DNA from: Albula goreensis
Lineage: Eukaryota; Chordata; Actinopteri; Albuliformes; Albulidae
Length of the DNA stretch: 64,000 nucleotides
Assembly (NCBI GenBank): GCA_022829145.1
Contig: CM040761.1
Location: 14,442,245 to 14,506,244, forward strand
Reading direction: 5' to 3'
The stretch's first letter is position 1; every line of letters begins with the position of its first letter. The notes under the pieces were generated by a model. It saw nothing but the letters and a program-made list of their open reading frames with translations. It had not been told where the DNA came from and made no database searches. Below, piece after piece: positions 49,601 to 60,300 of the stretch. A program made the position numbers and the translations under genes.

Positions 49601-51988
49601 GCACTGACACACAGTAGCAGCCCTGCCCAAACACCTGTGGAATCTCACCATTATATCCAATGATATTGGCTCCATTCATTTGTATCTCGTTCAGTTCCAT
49701 TAATGAAAATTGTAACATAAAAATTTTGATCAAAGCAAGGACTTATTTTTCCACAAGTCCTGGGTGTTTCTTAGGCAATTGTGACTGAACTCAAGGCAGC
49801 AGACACACAATACTCATATCTGCTTAAAAATGTAAAATATATAGAAACCTTCACAGTAAATCATTAATCAAGCATCCAATCTTCATTTGCAATTAACGAT
49901 TGGACTGTGGAGGATGTCAAAGAAGAAGGAGAGACTCACACTGCCGAAGTACTTATCCAGCAGCTCCACATATCGGTGGATGATTTCCAGTGTGATAAGT
50001 TCATTGTCCTGGTTTTCGATAGCACAGCAGAAATACAGACTAGCGTACCTGAAAAAAATAAAGGCTAGTGTATCATTCAAAGATCATGAAAACAGACAGT
50101 ATCTCAAAACAAACACACACTACCACACTGGTAGCAGAGCAAGACTCACTTCCTTTTTATTTACAGAGAACAGAAATCAACAAGTATTATCTTCTTCAAG
50201 CAAGATTTGGAAATACATTTGAACATCTTAATACAATGAGTATTTAAATACTTTAAGTGAAATATATTCCCCAATTATTATCTGTGCTTTTTGGTACCAA
50301 GTACAATTTCATATTTCACTGGCTGGGCATTGCACAGTTAACCTCTTCTCATTATTAAAGCAAATAATACACTGTAACATTTGATTAATGTCTGACCAGC
50401 CACCTTTTTCTTACACCTACTGTCACTGGGTTAAAGTCATTGTTTTGGCAATATAGTTTACAGAAAGTAGGTGAAATGCTAAATTCTTTTTATGTTAAAT
50501 ATGAACTGGCTGGCTACAGTGGAAGTTGGAGCCAGAATGCCTGTTTTGCTAGCCTTGCACCAGGATGTCAAAGCCATCTTGTGCTGTTGTTACAAGAGTA
50601 GCCTGAGGATTTGCTTTGTTATCCTGGATTGCTGTCATGTCAGAATGAGTTAGCTGAAATGGCAGCCATTGAGGCTCCAGAACCTCATTAATACAATTCT
50701 GAACAGTGAGGGTGCCATCAGCCATCTAAAGTTGAGCCATGCAGGGACTAGATAGTCCTATCCAGACAAATACCCTTAACTTTTCCATCAATTAATCTGT
50801 GATACACAATGATGAATTAAATAGTGGATTAAATTAATCAAATACAAACAAATCCACATTGAAATGATGCTCTTTACAGTTAAGTAGCATTATGTAGTAC
50901 AGTACTACATAGGCTTCACAACAGAGTCCATAACATCACAGTATGAGTGCTGCACAAGGACTCCTCTCAGCTGCTGAGGTTGAATTTTGCTCTAAAAACC
51001 CTCATGGGGACATCAGGGCAGGAGTGTTTACAACAGAGCTCTGTCTCTCTTTTAATATGTAACTGTGTACATTAAAGGTGGCGATGCTCTTGTAAAATGG
51101 CACATAGCACTCGCTTTTGTCTACCTTTGTTGAACGTGAATGTATTTAGTTATCTGCTGCAGCAAGGTCACATACTGGTTCTCATACAGAAGTACATTCT
51201 GGAATTGGTGGCTGTGGGTCTTTGTGGCCTCCCTGTATCCAAAGCTAGCTCATTAGTTGGCAAGGCAACTGAAGGTAATGAGGCAAAATAATCTCTCACT
51301 CTTTCCTTTTCCCACCGGTCTGACAGTACCCTGCCTCTGCTTCTTTTAACCAAAACCTTGACTTCCTAAAAAAATACACAACTATACATAGAAATTGTAG
51401 TACAAAAAGGTGTTAACAATATTGGTTCCATTAATTTTTGTTGTATGATAAATTAAATATTTAAATTGTGAAAAACACATCAGAGTTGTGTTCATGGTAT
51501 CTGGATGTCACAATACAAAAATACCTACAAAAAATAATCATGATATGATGAAAATTTAATGATACTATAAAATGATGAAAACAACATTTCCCTGACTGAA
51601 TTCTTCATATTAATCATACCAGTAATCTAAAGAGCAGGTCATACTTTCTATTTTTTTGTAATTTGACATAACTGATATACTCCAAGATAATAATGATTAA
51701 ATTAATAGGGACAGGTTGAATCATTGCTGGAGTGTATTTTATGCCCCTATTGGAAATAACCATATTCTTCTGAATGCTATGGTGAAGTGGCCTGCCAGAG
51801 GTCACTGACCTCTTGTAAACAATCTTGAGATCTCTCCATTCCAGGAAGCTGCACATCTTGGGCTTGCGGGCCAGCACGGTCTGCACCAGCTCACGGGTGA
51901 TCTTCTTCTTCTCCTTGTCCGACAGCGGCACGTACCACTTCTGCAGCCTCAGCTTCCCCTGCCGGCTGAAAAGCAGCATGAACTGCAT
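38725..51988 (-). CDS. ap1s2: AP-1 clathrin adaptor complex subunit sigma-2
   Basis: Four coding exons: 51810-51988, 49940-50048, 49442-49579, 38725-38772. Total 474 bp, 157 aa, identical in length to human AP1S2. The ATG is the first base group of its exon, directly after the acceptor; the upstream exon at 53601 is noncoding. Sigma-adaptin longin-fold marks are [58 protein letters not shown], and [18 protein letters not shown]. The last 16-codon exon gives [15 protein letters not shown], the AP1S2 ending rather than that of AP1S1 or AP1S3. The protein is the small subunit of AP-1 at the trans-Golgi and endosomes, helping to bind dileucine cargo. The last intron (38773-49441) is 10.7 kb and could hide alternative last exons; none was recognised. 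Confidence 0.97.
40600..40785 (-). repeat. Dispersed repeat fragment
   Basis: On the minus strand CCAGTCCCGGAGGTCCAAAG resembles the CCAGTCCTGGAGGxCC segment frequent in fish interspersed repeats, and a related piece occurs at 59645. It is degraded and lies in the last ap1s2 intron. The family is uncertain. Confidence 0.35.
42879..42908. repeat. (CAG)n trinucleotide run
   Basis: About eight CAG/CGG-like triplets in the ap1s2 last intron. They are not in an exon of any recognised gene. Confidence 0.8.
43638..43692. repeat. Compound (TC)n(AC)n microsatellite
   Basis: About 28 bases of TC repeats pass directly into AC repeats with one interruption. It lies in the last ap1s2 intron. Confidence 0.9.
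49241..49264. repeat. (AAAC)n microsatellite
   Basis: Six uninterrupted AAAC units about 180 bases into the last ap1s2 intron. Confidence 0.9.
50505..50735 (-). mobile_element. Second decayed Tc1/mariner transposase fossil
   Basis: The minus-strand translation contains [17 protein letters not shown] and a patch [17 protein letters not shown]. These line up with the LTAQRYxDEVLxP...FQQDNARPHTARLTT region of Tc1-type transposases, including the DNA(R)P block near the second catalytic aspartate. It is short, diverged and not a gene. It sits in the ap1s2 intron between exons 49940-50048 and 51810-51988 and is unlike the subfamily at 18.4 kb. Confidence 0.55.
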
Positions 51989-53600
51989 CTGGGAGAGGGT
52001 GGGGGTGGGGGTTTCAGGGAGGACACACCGTCACTGTCACCTTCACACACACAGGTGAGAGCGAGCCACAAGCCAGGCAGTGCAACTCGATTTCAAGTCA
52101 CTGTACAGTCTTGAGACTGATGCCATAACTCTACACTGCACATATAGCACATCTGCAAAAAACATTAACTACATAATTATGTAAATTCCATACACTGTAC
52201 AGTACGCTGTATGGTTTCATCTCATCCCTGAGTATTCTGAAGAATTATGAGGGGGCCACCCAAGGCTATGCACCCTGTGCTTTACTTTTCCAATTTTACT
52301 ATGTTCAGCATGCAGGATATACCTTAAGCTGCCTAGAGGTATGAACTGCCCTTTAAATTCCATCAAGGATATGTCATGTCTTCTGTCTACAAGTGTGACT
52401 CAATGGACATAATGTACAAATACCATGTGAAGGATAATGAGGGAATATCTAGTGGTGGTCATTTGATCAAAACCTGTAAAACTCATTTCTGCTGACTTGT
52501 ATTTTTGCCCCTTCCCCACCTCATCTGTCAATGATTTCAACAGTATTAGGACATGTAGATAAAAAAGATAAACACAAGTTGTACTTCGCTTTCACTGTTA
52601 TCCCTTTTTTAATTTGTGCACCGCGATATTCTTTTCCAAGTACTGATCACAAGTTAAAGATCAACAATGGATACGATACTGTCAGTTATTGCCAATGAAT
52701 GACAAATAGACATACGATTCGTTCGTGTGGAAAACGAGACCAAGACACAAGCATCCCTACAAGGACAAAAACAAGTAAAATACAAAGATGAAAATAAAAA
52801 GCTGACAATAAACGAACAAGCCAATTTATTTCGTTAAATGGATATGCTACGGTCTTCAAGTTACATTAATCCCTACCACAATGTTACAATCTAATCTAAA
52901 CAGAGCACAGCACGTTTTGTTAAGGAGCAGATGAGAGCAAAAGCTCATAACATTAGTGCCATTATAAGTACGGACCTGTAAATGCTGCATTATTTATTGA
53001 GAATTAACAATGAGCTCTTTACATTTGGCTTCAATGTTCCTAGTTTTTAGGGTGATCCTCGTTTACTCTGCTGCTGTTTGTTTAAACATGAACCGTCTCA
53101 CTAATTGTGTCGAGTGAAAATACATGAAAACATTACATTTAGAAAAGAAAATACAGGTGCAACGTGAACTTTGCCATGCCATGCAGTCCGTCATTGTATG
53201 GCTGGACTCGTGCTGAGTGGGACACTAATCCGTCGCGCACGTCTGGAGCATCCGTGCACACATTATCGCCCATCCCTACTTAGCTAGCTACCTAGCTAGT
53301 TCCACATCCAGAAAACAACCATATTTTAGGATAACTTTACAAAAGAAATGTAAACACTGCTGTGAACCAAATACATCTACGCAAAGCAAACATAACAAAA
53401 TACAAGCATTTATGTTCGATTTCATGTTGAAGTACTATATATTAATCTAGAGAGCTAATTAACAGCCGCCAACAAGCTAGCTAGCGAGCTAAACCCCAGC
53501 TACGTCTAGACTTTTAACAGACAATACTGAAGAGGTATATTTTCGAATTTTTCGAACTAAACCCGTTTGTTAAATAAGTACAGAGCGCCAAACGACTTAC

Positions 53601-53700
53601 CTTCAAATCTGTATTAAGACCCTCTATACACAAATCGTGGGCATATGCTGTTCCAGAGTTTTATATTTACAAGACACTCCGCTCTGCTCACCTTCGTTTT
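53601..53700 (-). other. ap1s2: ap1s2 noncoding first exon
   Basis: A consensus donor (GAAG-GTAAGT) on the minus strand ends an exon at 53601. The next acceptor in line is directly before the ap1s2 ATG (51988). The upstream limit is estimated from the promoter motifs. Confidence 0.55.
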
Positions 53701-53744
53701 TTTCTGTGGGAATCACGTACGACTGTCAAGGAGCCGCTTTTTCT

Positions 53745-53786
53745 TCATTGGTTCACGGATTTATTTCTATGTTTTTCATTGGTTTA
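53745..53786 (-). promoter_or_regulatory. ap1s2: Paired CCAAT boxes, ap1s2 promoter
   Basis: Two minus-strand AACCAATG motifs (plus-strand CATTGGTT at about 53746-53753 and 53777-53784) are spaced 31 bases apart, a typical NF-Y arrangement. They lie about 150 bases upstream of the noncoding exon donor. Confidence 0.5.
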
Positions 53787-54863
53787 AGAAATCCGTTATT
53801 CCCGCCCACATCTACAGAACACACCATTGCTCTGTAGGCCCTGGCCAGTTACATTCAATTTATTTTCCCTTAGGAACTGATCCCGAATCAGTGTAACATT
53901 TTGTAGTAAATAGTTGGTTGCAGACAAGCTGATCTTAGATCTGTTGCTAAGGGTAGAAATTACCCAGAGCGGCCATGGCACGTACTGACAATAACTTTAT
54001 CCTCGTTCTTGTCTTGACATTGTCTAGACGAGACGAGGGTTTGTTTTTGGATTAGATACATTAACCGTTACAGCTAAATAAAAAAAAAAAAAAAGGTAAG
54101 ATAGTAAATTGTACTAATGTAATGTAGGCCTATCTTGCAATGATCTTTCAATTATCTTAATGATAGGTAATTGCAGGAAATACAAAACAAAGGAGATATC
54201 CAGTTGTTACGAGATTAAATTCTTGAAACAAACTCATGCATATCATTTTGATTCTAGGATAAGACTGTTCCCTGACAATATTTTGTAATTCACCCATCAG
54301 GTCGAAATATGCAAGGGTGCAAAATATGAACTACTCACATAAATGTGTTGATTATGCCCTTTAAAAATTGGATTTATTGCGGAAATGTCAAAGTCTGAAA
54401 TGCCCCAGACGTCTGAGTTTTTTTTTTTTTTTCCCCCCTCCTCCCCCTCCTCCTCTTTACAAAGCGCTATACAAGGGCTTTCAGTTATTCACACTTCTCT
54501 CCAAACGAATGGCCTCCACCCATATAAATGTCGCAAGCACGTTTACTGACATCCTGTTGTTCAGGTCTGCAGATGAGAGAGCAGAAGGCCTTGAATCTTT
54601 CTGTAGTAACGTCGTGTTCTTGTTGCAATCTTTCAAGATAATTGAAATTTTGAATTTAAATGTGCCCTTAGGAAAAATATTGCTACTTGACAATGTACAG
54701 GATACAGACCCTAAGTGACAGAAGCAATCTAGGTAAAAGCGAACTAGCTTGCAGCTTGGTTGTAGGCCATGCTACATAGTTTTCTGAAAACAAGCTAGAT
54801 AATCCATTCATTTGTTAAAATATACCTTTATTCAGTTAAAAAAATAAAATAGAGGACCATGGG
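53787..54863. other. Intergenic region
   Basis: No gene recognised. Contains a T-run passing into a CCCCCCTCC pyrimidine tract (54419-54457) and an AATAAAATAAAAT stretch near 54840 that does not read as a minus-strand poly(A) signal. Confidence 0.4.
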
Positions 54864-55248
54864 TCACATCTTGGTGCACTCAAGCGCCTTCTTTCCCAAA
54901 GTTTCTTTTCGGGCGTAGCAATTGAACAGCAGACAGGACCTCCTGGCGGGTGATGGCACCCCGCTTGTTATACTTAGAAAGTCGTGCAGCCTCGGATAGC
55001 ACCAGTTGGAACGTATCCCCAGAGAGAGACTTTGGGTACAGTGATGCACTTGCTCACAGAGTTACCCTGTTGAGACGAAGTCAAATGAGGAGGGGGAAAA
55101 AAAAAAACAGGAAATCATACGAAGACCTGACAAACCGAACCTCTTTCTGGACCCTGTAGATATATGTTGAGTAAGCCTTGGCTTTTCGCTTCTCCCGTCT
55201 GCAAGGTTTGGCTGCCCTCTTCACCACTTTAACGCCAGGGGTCTTCAT
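54864..55248 (-). pseudogene. Intron-containing histone H2B-like gene with two frameshifts
   Basis: Exon 55132-55248 encodes MKTPGVKVVKRAAKPCRREK and AYSTYIYRVQKEV, matching the H2B basic tail and first histone-fold helix (SYAIYVYKVLKQV). A 65-base intron with a GTCAGG donor, strong pyrimidine tract and CAG acceptor follows. Exon 54864-55066 then gives SKCITVPK in one frame, SLSGDTFQLVLSEAARLSKY and NKRGAITRQEVLSAVQLLRP in the next, and KETLGKKALECTKM plus stop in the third. These align without gaps to H2B [46 protein letters not shown] and GELAKHAVSEGTKAV. Both shifts are one extra base, at an (AG)n run near 55021-55030 and at four T near 54906-54909. An AG acceptor just before the ATG suggests a further 5' exon. 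It is a pseudogene or a divergent H2B variant with sequence errors. Confidence 0.7.
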
Positions 55249-57150
55249 AATCACTACAAAGGGAACAAGGAATATAGGGTTACAGGGTGTATAAGAAACC
55301 TCTCGATACAGTTTCTCCCAAATGCGCAACCTCAAGAGCAAACAGCCGCCACTACCTGGCTAATCTACTCACCACAACTCAGTGATTCACCTCAACAAGA
55401 ACCCTTAACGTTGCTCTGAAACAGGCTCATTATATACCTATAACGTGCTGACAATCAGCAGGTGTGTGACTGCAGCATATTGAATTATTTTATAATTAAA
55501 CGCAGCTTAGACCCACTGATATCGTCACTGAAACACATTTGAACTTTTTTCCGCGATTTCAAACAATTAACTTGTTACCAAGTTCAAGTGACATAGTCAA
55601 AATCCAGGTGTTGCTTAAATGTTTTTCCACTCGTATCGAATTTTGGGCATTCGTCCAGCGACAAATTCGGTCACCGGATGTAAAGTATAAGTGAATTGCA
55701 GAATTGTTACATATAAGTAGAGGTCGGGGGGTGTTGGGGGACTGTGACTCTTGTTGCAAAGAAACATGAACCACCCTCATGCATGAATCATAAATCAATA
55801 ATAGCCTAATGAACCATGATGATGAAGATACAAACAGAAATGCATGGCAAAAATAGGAGACTGTGAATGTTTTAGAGACAATCAAAGTTTCAAAAATCAT
55901 GATTTCAGTGGAGCTCATGTCTTATTAGGAGGAGCCAAGCTCCCCCAGGCTCCCCTGTAGTTCGCACCCTGTATAAAGGGTATACGATAAAAGAAGCCTT
56001 AATATATTCTGACTTGACCATGTATTCTGTGACACAGGCGAACAGGTAATGCAAGTACGAGTACGGTAAGGCTTGATGAAGAACGTTTTCTTGAATGACT
56101 GAACTGTATAGCTTAAATTCAGCAGATTGTAGACACGGTTTCTACATTATTAGGAATAACCAATGCACCCCCCCCCAAAAAAAAAAAAAAAAAAAACAAC
56201 GGTTTATAGGAGACGTGGGAGACAGAAACTCTCACACTCTGAACAGTACATTCCAACAAATTCATTGGTTTGGCATAATTTGCAGCGCTGGTGCTCCTGC
56301 CACGCTGCCACGTTCATCTGGCAAAGTTGTATCAATATGGTAAAGATGCATAACGTACCAGCATAAATTAAACAAGAGAGCGCGCTGAGTTCACATCAGC
56401 CTCGTCAAATGATGACTGGTGGGGTGGGATTGTGGATTTGCTATCCACTTTATCCTTGCAGTGGGAAATGTGTGAGTGGATCCACCCTGTGGCCATGCCA
56501 CACTGTTACACAATTCATCGTATTAGATATGGACAGATGGGTCTTATAACAGGCATTATTGGAAGATGGGAGAGTTAAATTCTCAGTAGTAAGCTTGGTA
56601 GATGTTTTTTTTTTTTTTTTTGATGAACCATTATTATAGTTTTCTTTATGTGTGTGCATGGATGACAGTGAGAGAGATGGGGCATTTTCTTGAATTGGCA
56701 TTTAATCTATGAATTAATTGGTCAATATATCTGCATTGTAAATTTAACTTTATTAAATATTTTTGTTAATAAATCCAAATATTAATTTCTCCTTGTTCTA
56801 TTTCCCTTGTTGCATTGTATGTGAAATTATAATTGTAACATCTATGCTATAGCTCTTGTTTTTCCAACATTTTTGTTCTTGATTGTTTCCAGGTCAGTAA
56901 CATGACTGACACCATCCCCTTTATCTATAGATTTACATTTGTCACTGTAACACCCAAAGGTTTAAGTTCAGTGTTTCCAATTAGGTCCAGGCCCATGACA
57001 CTGTAACATGAGAGCAGGATCCATGCATATTTTAGCGGCAATTCAGCAATGCCTGTATCTGCTGAACCATTAACTGGGTTACAGGAGTGAGTGCCGGGGG
57101 TGTAGATTGAGGTGGGGGGCAGCATTTCTGTTTTTCTGGCTTTGTTTTTT
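55249..57150. other. Intergenic region upstream of rs1
   Basis: No coding exon identified. A minus-strand GTGAGTAG donor near 55363-55378 may end a noncoding first exon of the H2B-like gene. A-runs (56175-56192) and T-runs (56607-56623) are present. Confidence 0.35.
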
Positions 57151-57269
57151 TTTTTTTGTCACGGAAGGAGAAGGTCCTTGGTATCACATTGGCCAAACTG
57201 GTCGTAGCAGCAGAGGGAGGGGCTTTGTGGAGAGATGAAGGGCATTAGATAAGGCCATTAGTTTCCTGT

Positions 57270-57284
57270 GGATTATGGTAATCC
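57270..57284. promoter_or_regulatory. rs1: Paired CRX/OTX-type sites in the rs1 promoter
   Basis: GGATTATGGTAATCC is a palindrome-like pair of TAATCC half-sites, the core bound by CRX and OTX2, 56 bases before the rs1 ATG. Retinoschisin is a photoreceptor/bipolar cell protein and CRX control of its mammalian gene is established, so location and motif fit. Confidence 0.55.
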
Positions 57285-57339
57285 AGTCCCGTTGCCACAG
57301 GCTGCACTGTAGTTCCCTGCGTTCATACACGGAGTGAAG

Positions 57340-60300
57340 ATGGAGATCAGTTTACGGCGCATTCTGCTGTCCACACTGCTCCTTTCTGCAGGTATGTCTT
57401 TGCGTCTTCAACCTCAAACTCTGGTTCACCCTGAAAGTGTGGAGGGCTGCATGGCTGTTCTCCACACTCATGTTAAAGCTCATTGTTAAAGATAGATGTT
57501 TTTGTTGAGGTTCTGAAATGAGCCACAGCTGAAGAACACTCATAGTGATGAGAATGTCCTGCAATTAACAGAGAATATTAGAATTAAATATGTGGATCCT
57601 TTAAAATTTTGCATGGTTATGCATTATGCATGATATGCAAATTCCTGCATATAACAAGATTGAAATGGAACACTTAAAATGGTTTATTTTTCAATCTTTT
57701 CTAAGAATATTGAGGGATATTAGGATTTTGGTGATGCATATTTAATCTGCATACTAGCACTTTGGAATGAGAATGATTCATTTTTTGCTGTAAAAAGTGA
57801 ACCTCACAGCTGATTTTGGGAGTATGTGGGTGCCATACGCCCATTGTACACTAGACTGAGATTAAATACATTGGTGCCCCCTTCCCCCCGCCTGTTACTT
57901 TTTTAATCAGATGATGGAGGCTGCTTTTAATATGGATGTTAGTGGATGTTGATGCTGAATGAGAGCTTTACTGTCTCTGCTGTACTGATGCTGCTTTGTG
58001 TGTCCTCCTCCCTGTCTCTCCTGCACTGGCTGCCCTGCCTGTCTGTCCTGTGTGACAGTGCTGTTCATTGTGCATGCACAGGAGGTAGGTGCCCCTTATG
58101 TTTAGTTATGTTCTATGTTTGGGTGAAATGTTGAGAGCAATGGGGTTTTGCAAGGGCATAGGGTGAATGGGAATGGCGTTTGAAACCAAGCATGACCATG
58201 ACCCTCTTACCCCCATCCCGTGCGTCCCAGGAGGAGGAGGAGGAGGAGCAGGAGCAGGACGTCATTGAGACATGGACAGGGAAGGCCTGCAAGTGTGACT
58301 GTGAGGGGGAGTCCACCACGGAGTCGCCCGCCCTCACCTCGCCCGCCCCTGCCCCGCCTCCCGCCAGCCTGCTGGACTGCATGCCAGGTGAGGACTCAGT
58401 CAGGTCAGCTGACCTGCGTCACGAGCCAAGCCATCGCCCCCGGTACAGGCCAACCTTCCATCTGCACAAATTAGAGCGACACAGGACGATGCTTGCAGCT
58501 CTGTGAGCTGAGGCGTAATGCCGTTTGCATGGGGATGGGGGATGGTGGAAAGAGTCATTTGCCTCATACGTCATGCCATGTGGGCGGTTATGGATGATGC
58601 TTGTGGTTAACTAGGATGTGAGCTGATTAATACTTGATGGTGAAATCCTTCAACACTTCATGAATTTACCAGAGAAAAAAAGAGTCTCAATGGTTTCTCA
58701 TGATGCTACACTTTTGTCATGGGGAGCTGTCATTGGTCTTCAGAGAATCATGTTATTTGGAGTGTAGGTAGAATATTTATGTCCCCTGTTACTGTGCACA
58801 ATGTTCTGATCAGAGGGGAGCAGCATATCTACAGATTTTGGTTATGAAGAGAGGAAGTTCCCAGAGAGAGGCAGCATGAAAGACCCTTGTGATTATACTG
58901 TATACTACAGTGGGCAGAGATAGCATCAATTCCATGTAAATTCAGGAGATGAATTAAACTTCATTTAGTTCATTGACAAATCCTCTTGGTACTTTATGAG
59001 CCTTTTTAAATTCTCAAGCTGGAGTCTAATTAATTCATGGAACTGACTGAATTTAAATGGAGGTGAAAGGTGAACAATGGGAACCCACACCAGGTAGGAA
59101 TGGGAACAGGGAGAGACGTAAAGACCCATTAGGTATTCCATCATGATGATGGCCTTTTCAAGAGAAAAAAATGAGAAACTGAACATCCTTCTTCATTTTG
59201 ATATATAGTTCTCTGCTGGGTCAAAATAGGCATGCAGAAAATGGATCATTTAAGCAGAGAATTGAGGTGGATTCCTGCAGTCTCTTTGCTGATGTATCCC
59301 AATCAGTAGTGGAAACACTATAGCCTCTGAAACAGCTGGCAGGAAATAAACAGATGAAAGGGGAAACCTCAACAAGCTCCCGTCTCAGGTTGGACAGAAG
59401 GTCATTTATCATGACAGTGTTCTGGCTCACCTATGCCCTGTTGTACAATGTTGTGGCTCTTTTACTCAAGCACATTAAAAAGTTCCTTTCCCAGCATATG
59501 GCTGGGGTCACACCTATGGAGTCCTCATTTTGTTACATTTGGCATTGTGGAATGCCCTTTGTAGCAAGTTTCATCTGCTCAATCAATGGCATATATGTTC
59601 TGTCCTGGTCCTGGGGTATTCAAAGACTGCATGTTAAAGATAGGGGTTCAGAACTCCAGTCCTGGAGAACCAGAGTGTGTATTGTTTATTGGTATGTTTT
59701 CAGGTATGTGCTCAGTTTGTTTCACTGATTGACACTTAATTTAAATTGAGTCATTTTCTTATTTTGGTTTCCTTGTGCAAACTAGTAATATATAAGTAGT
59801 AATATAAATGCAACAATATGAATGCTCTGCTTTTCCTGATACATTATCATAACTGCCTCTGCTTATGGCTTCCCCATGAATGGCACAGACAGAGAAAGAG
59901 GGAGACATAGAGACAGAAAGAGAAGATGGCAGAGCCAGAATGCAAGGAGATAATCCCATTACTAGAACAGCAAAGTGATGCACAGATTACTGGGCCCAAA
60001 ATAGGGCCTGCCCTTCACACAATTCCAAAAAGAATGATACTGCGCAGCAGAGCACATGTGTGCTCAGTCCAATTAATAAAGCAGGTTTGGTAATGAAACC
60101 TATGATCACCTACCTCTCAGTCCAATTAATAAAGCAGGTTTGGTAACAAAACCAAGGATCACCTACCTCTGTTTCATCATAGCTGTCCAGGACAATTTGG
60201 GAGGGTGTACAGAGAACGTTCACTGGGCAGGGCAAGGAGGGGTTCAGGCAAAGAGATGCAGACATCACCAAACAACCCCAATGTAGGAACAGAGTGAGAG

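Noticed and set aside
54368-54718. 116-aa plus-strand ORF
   Set aside because: Depends on a poly(T)/poly(C) tract read as Phe/Pro; no domain recognised.
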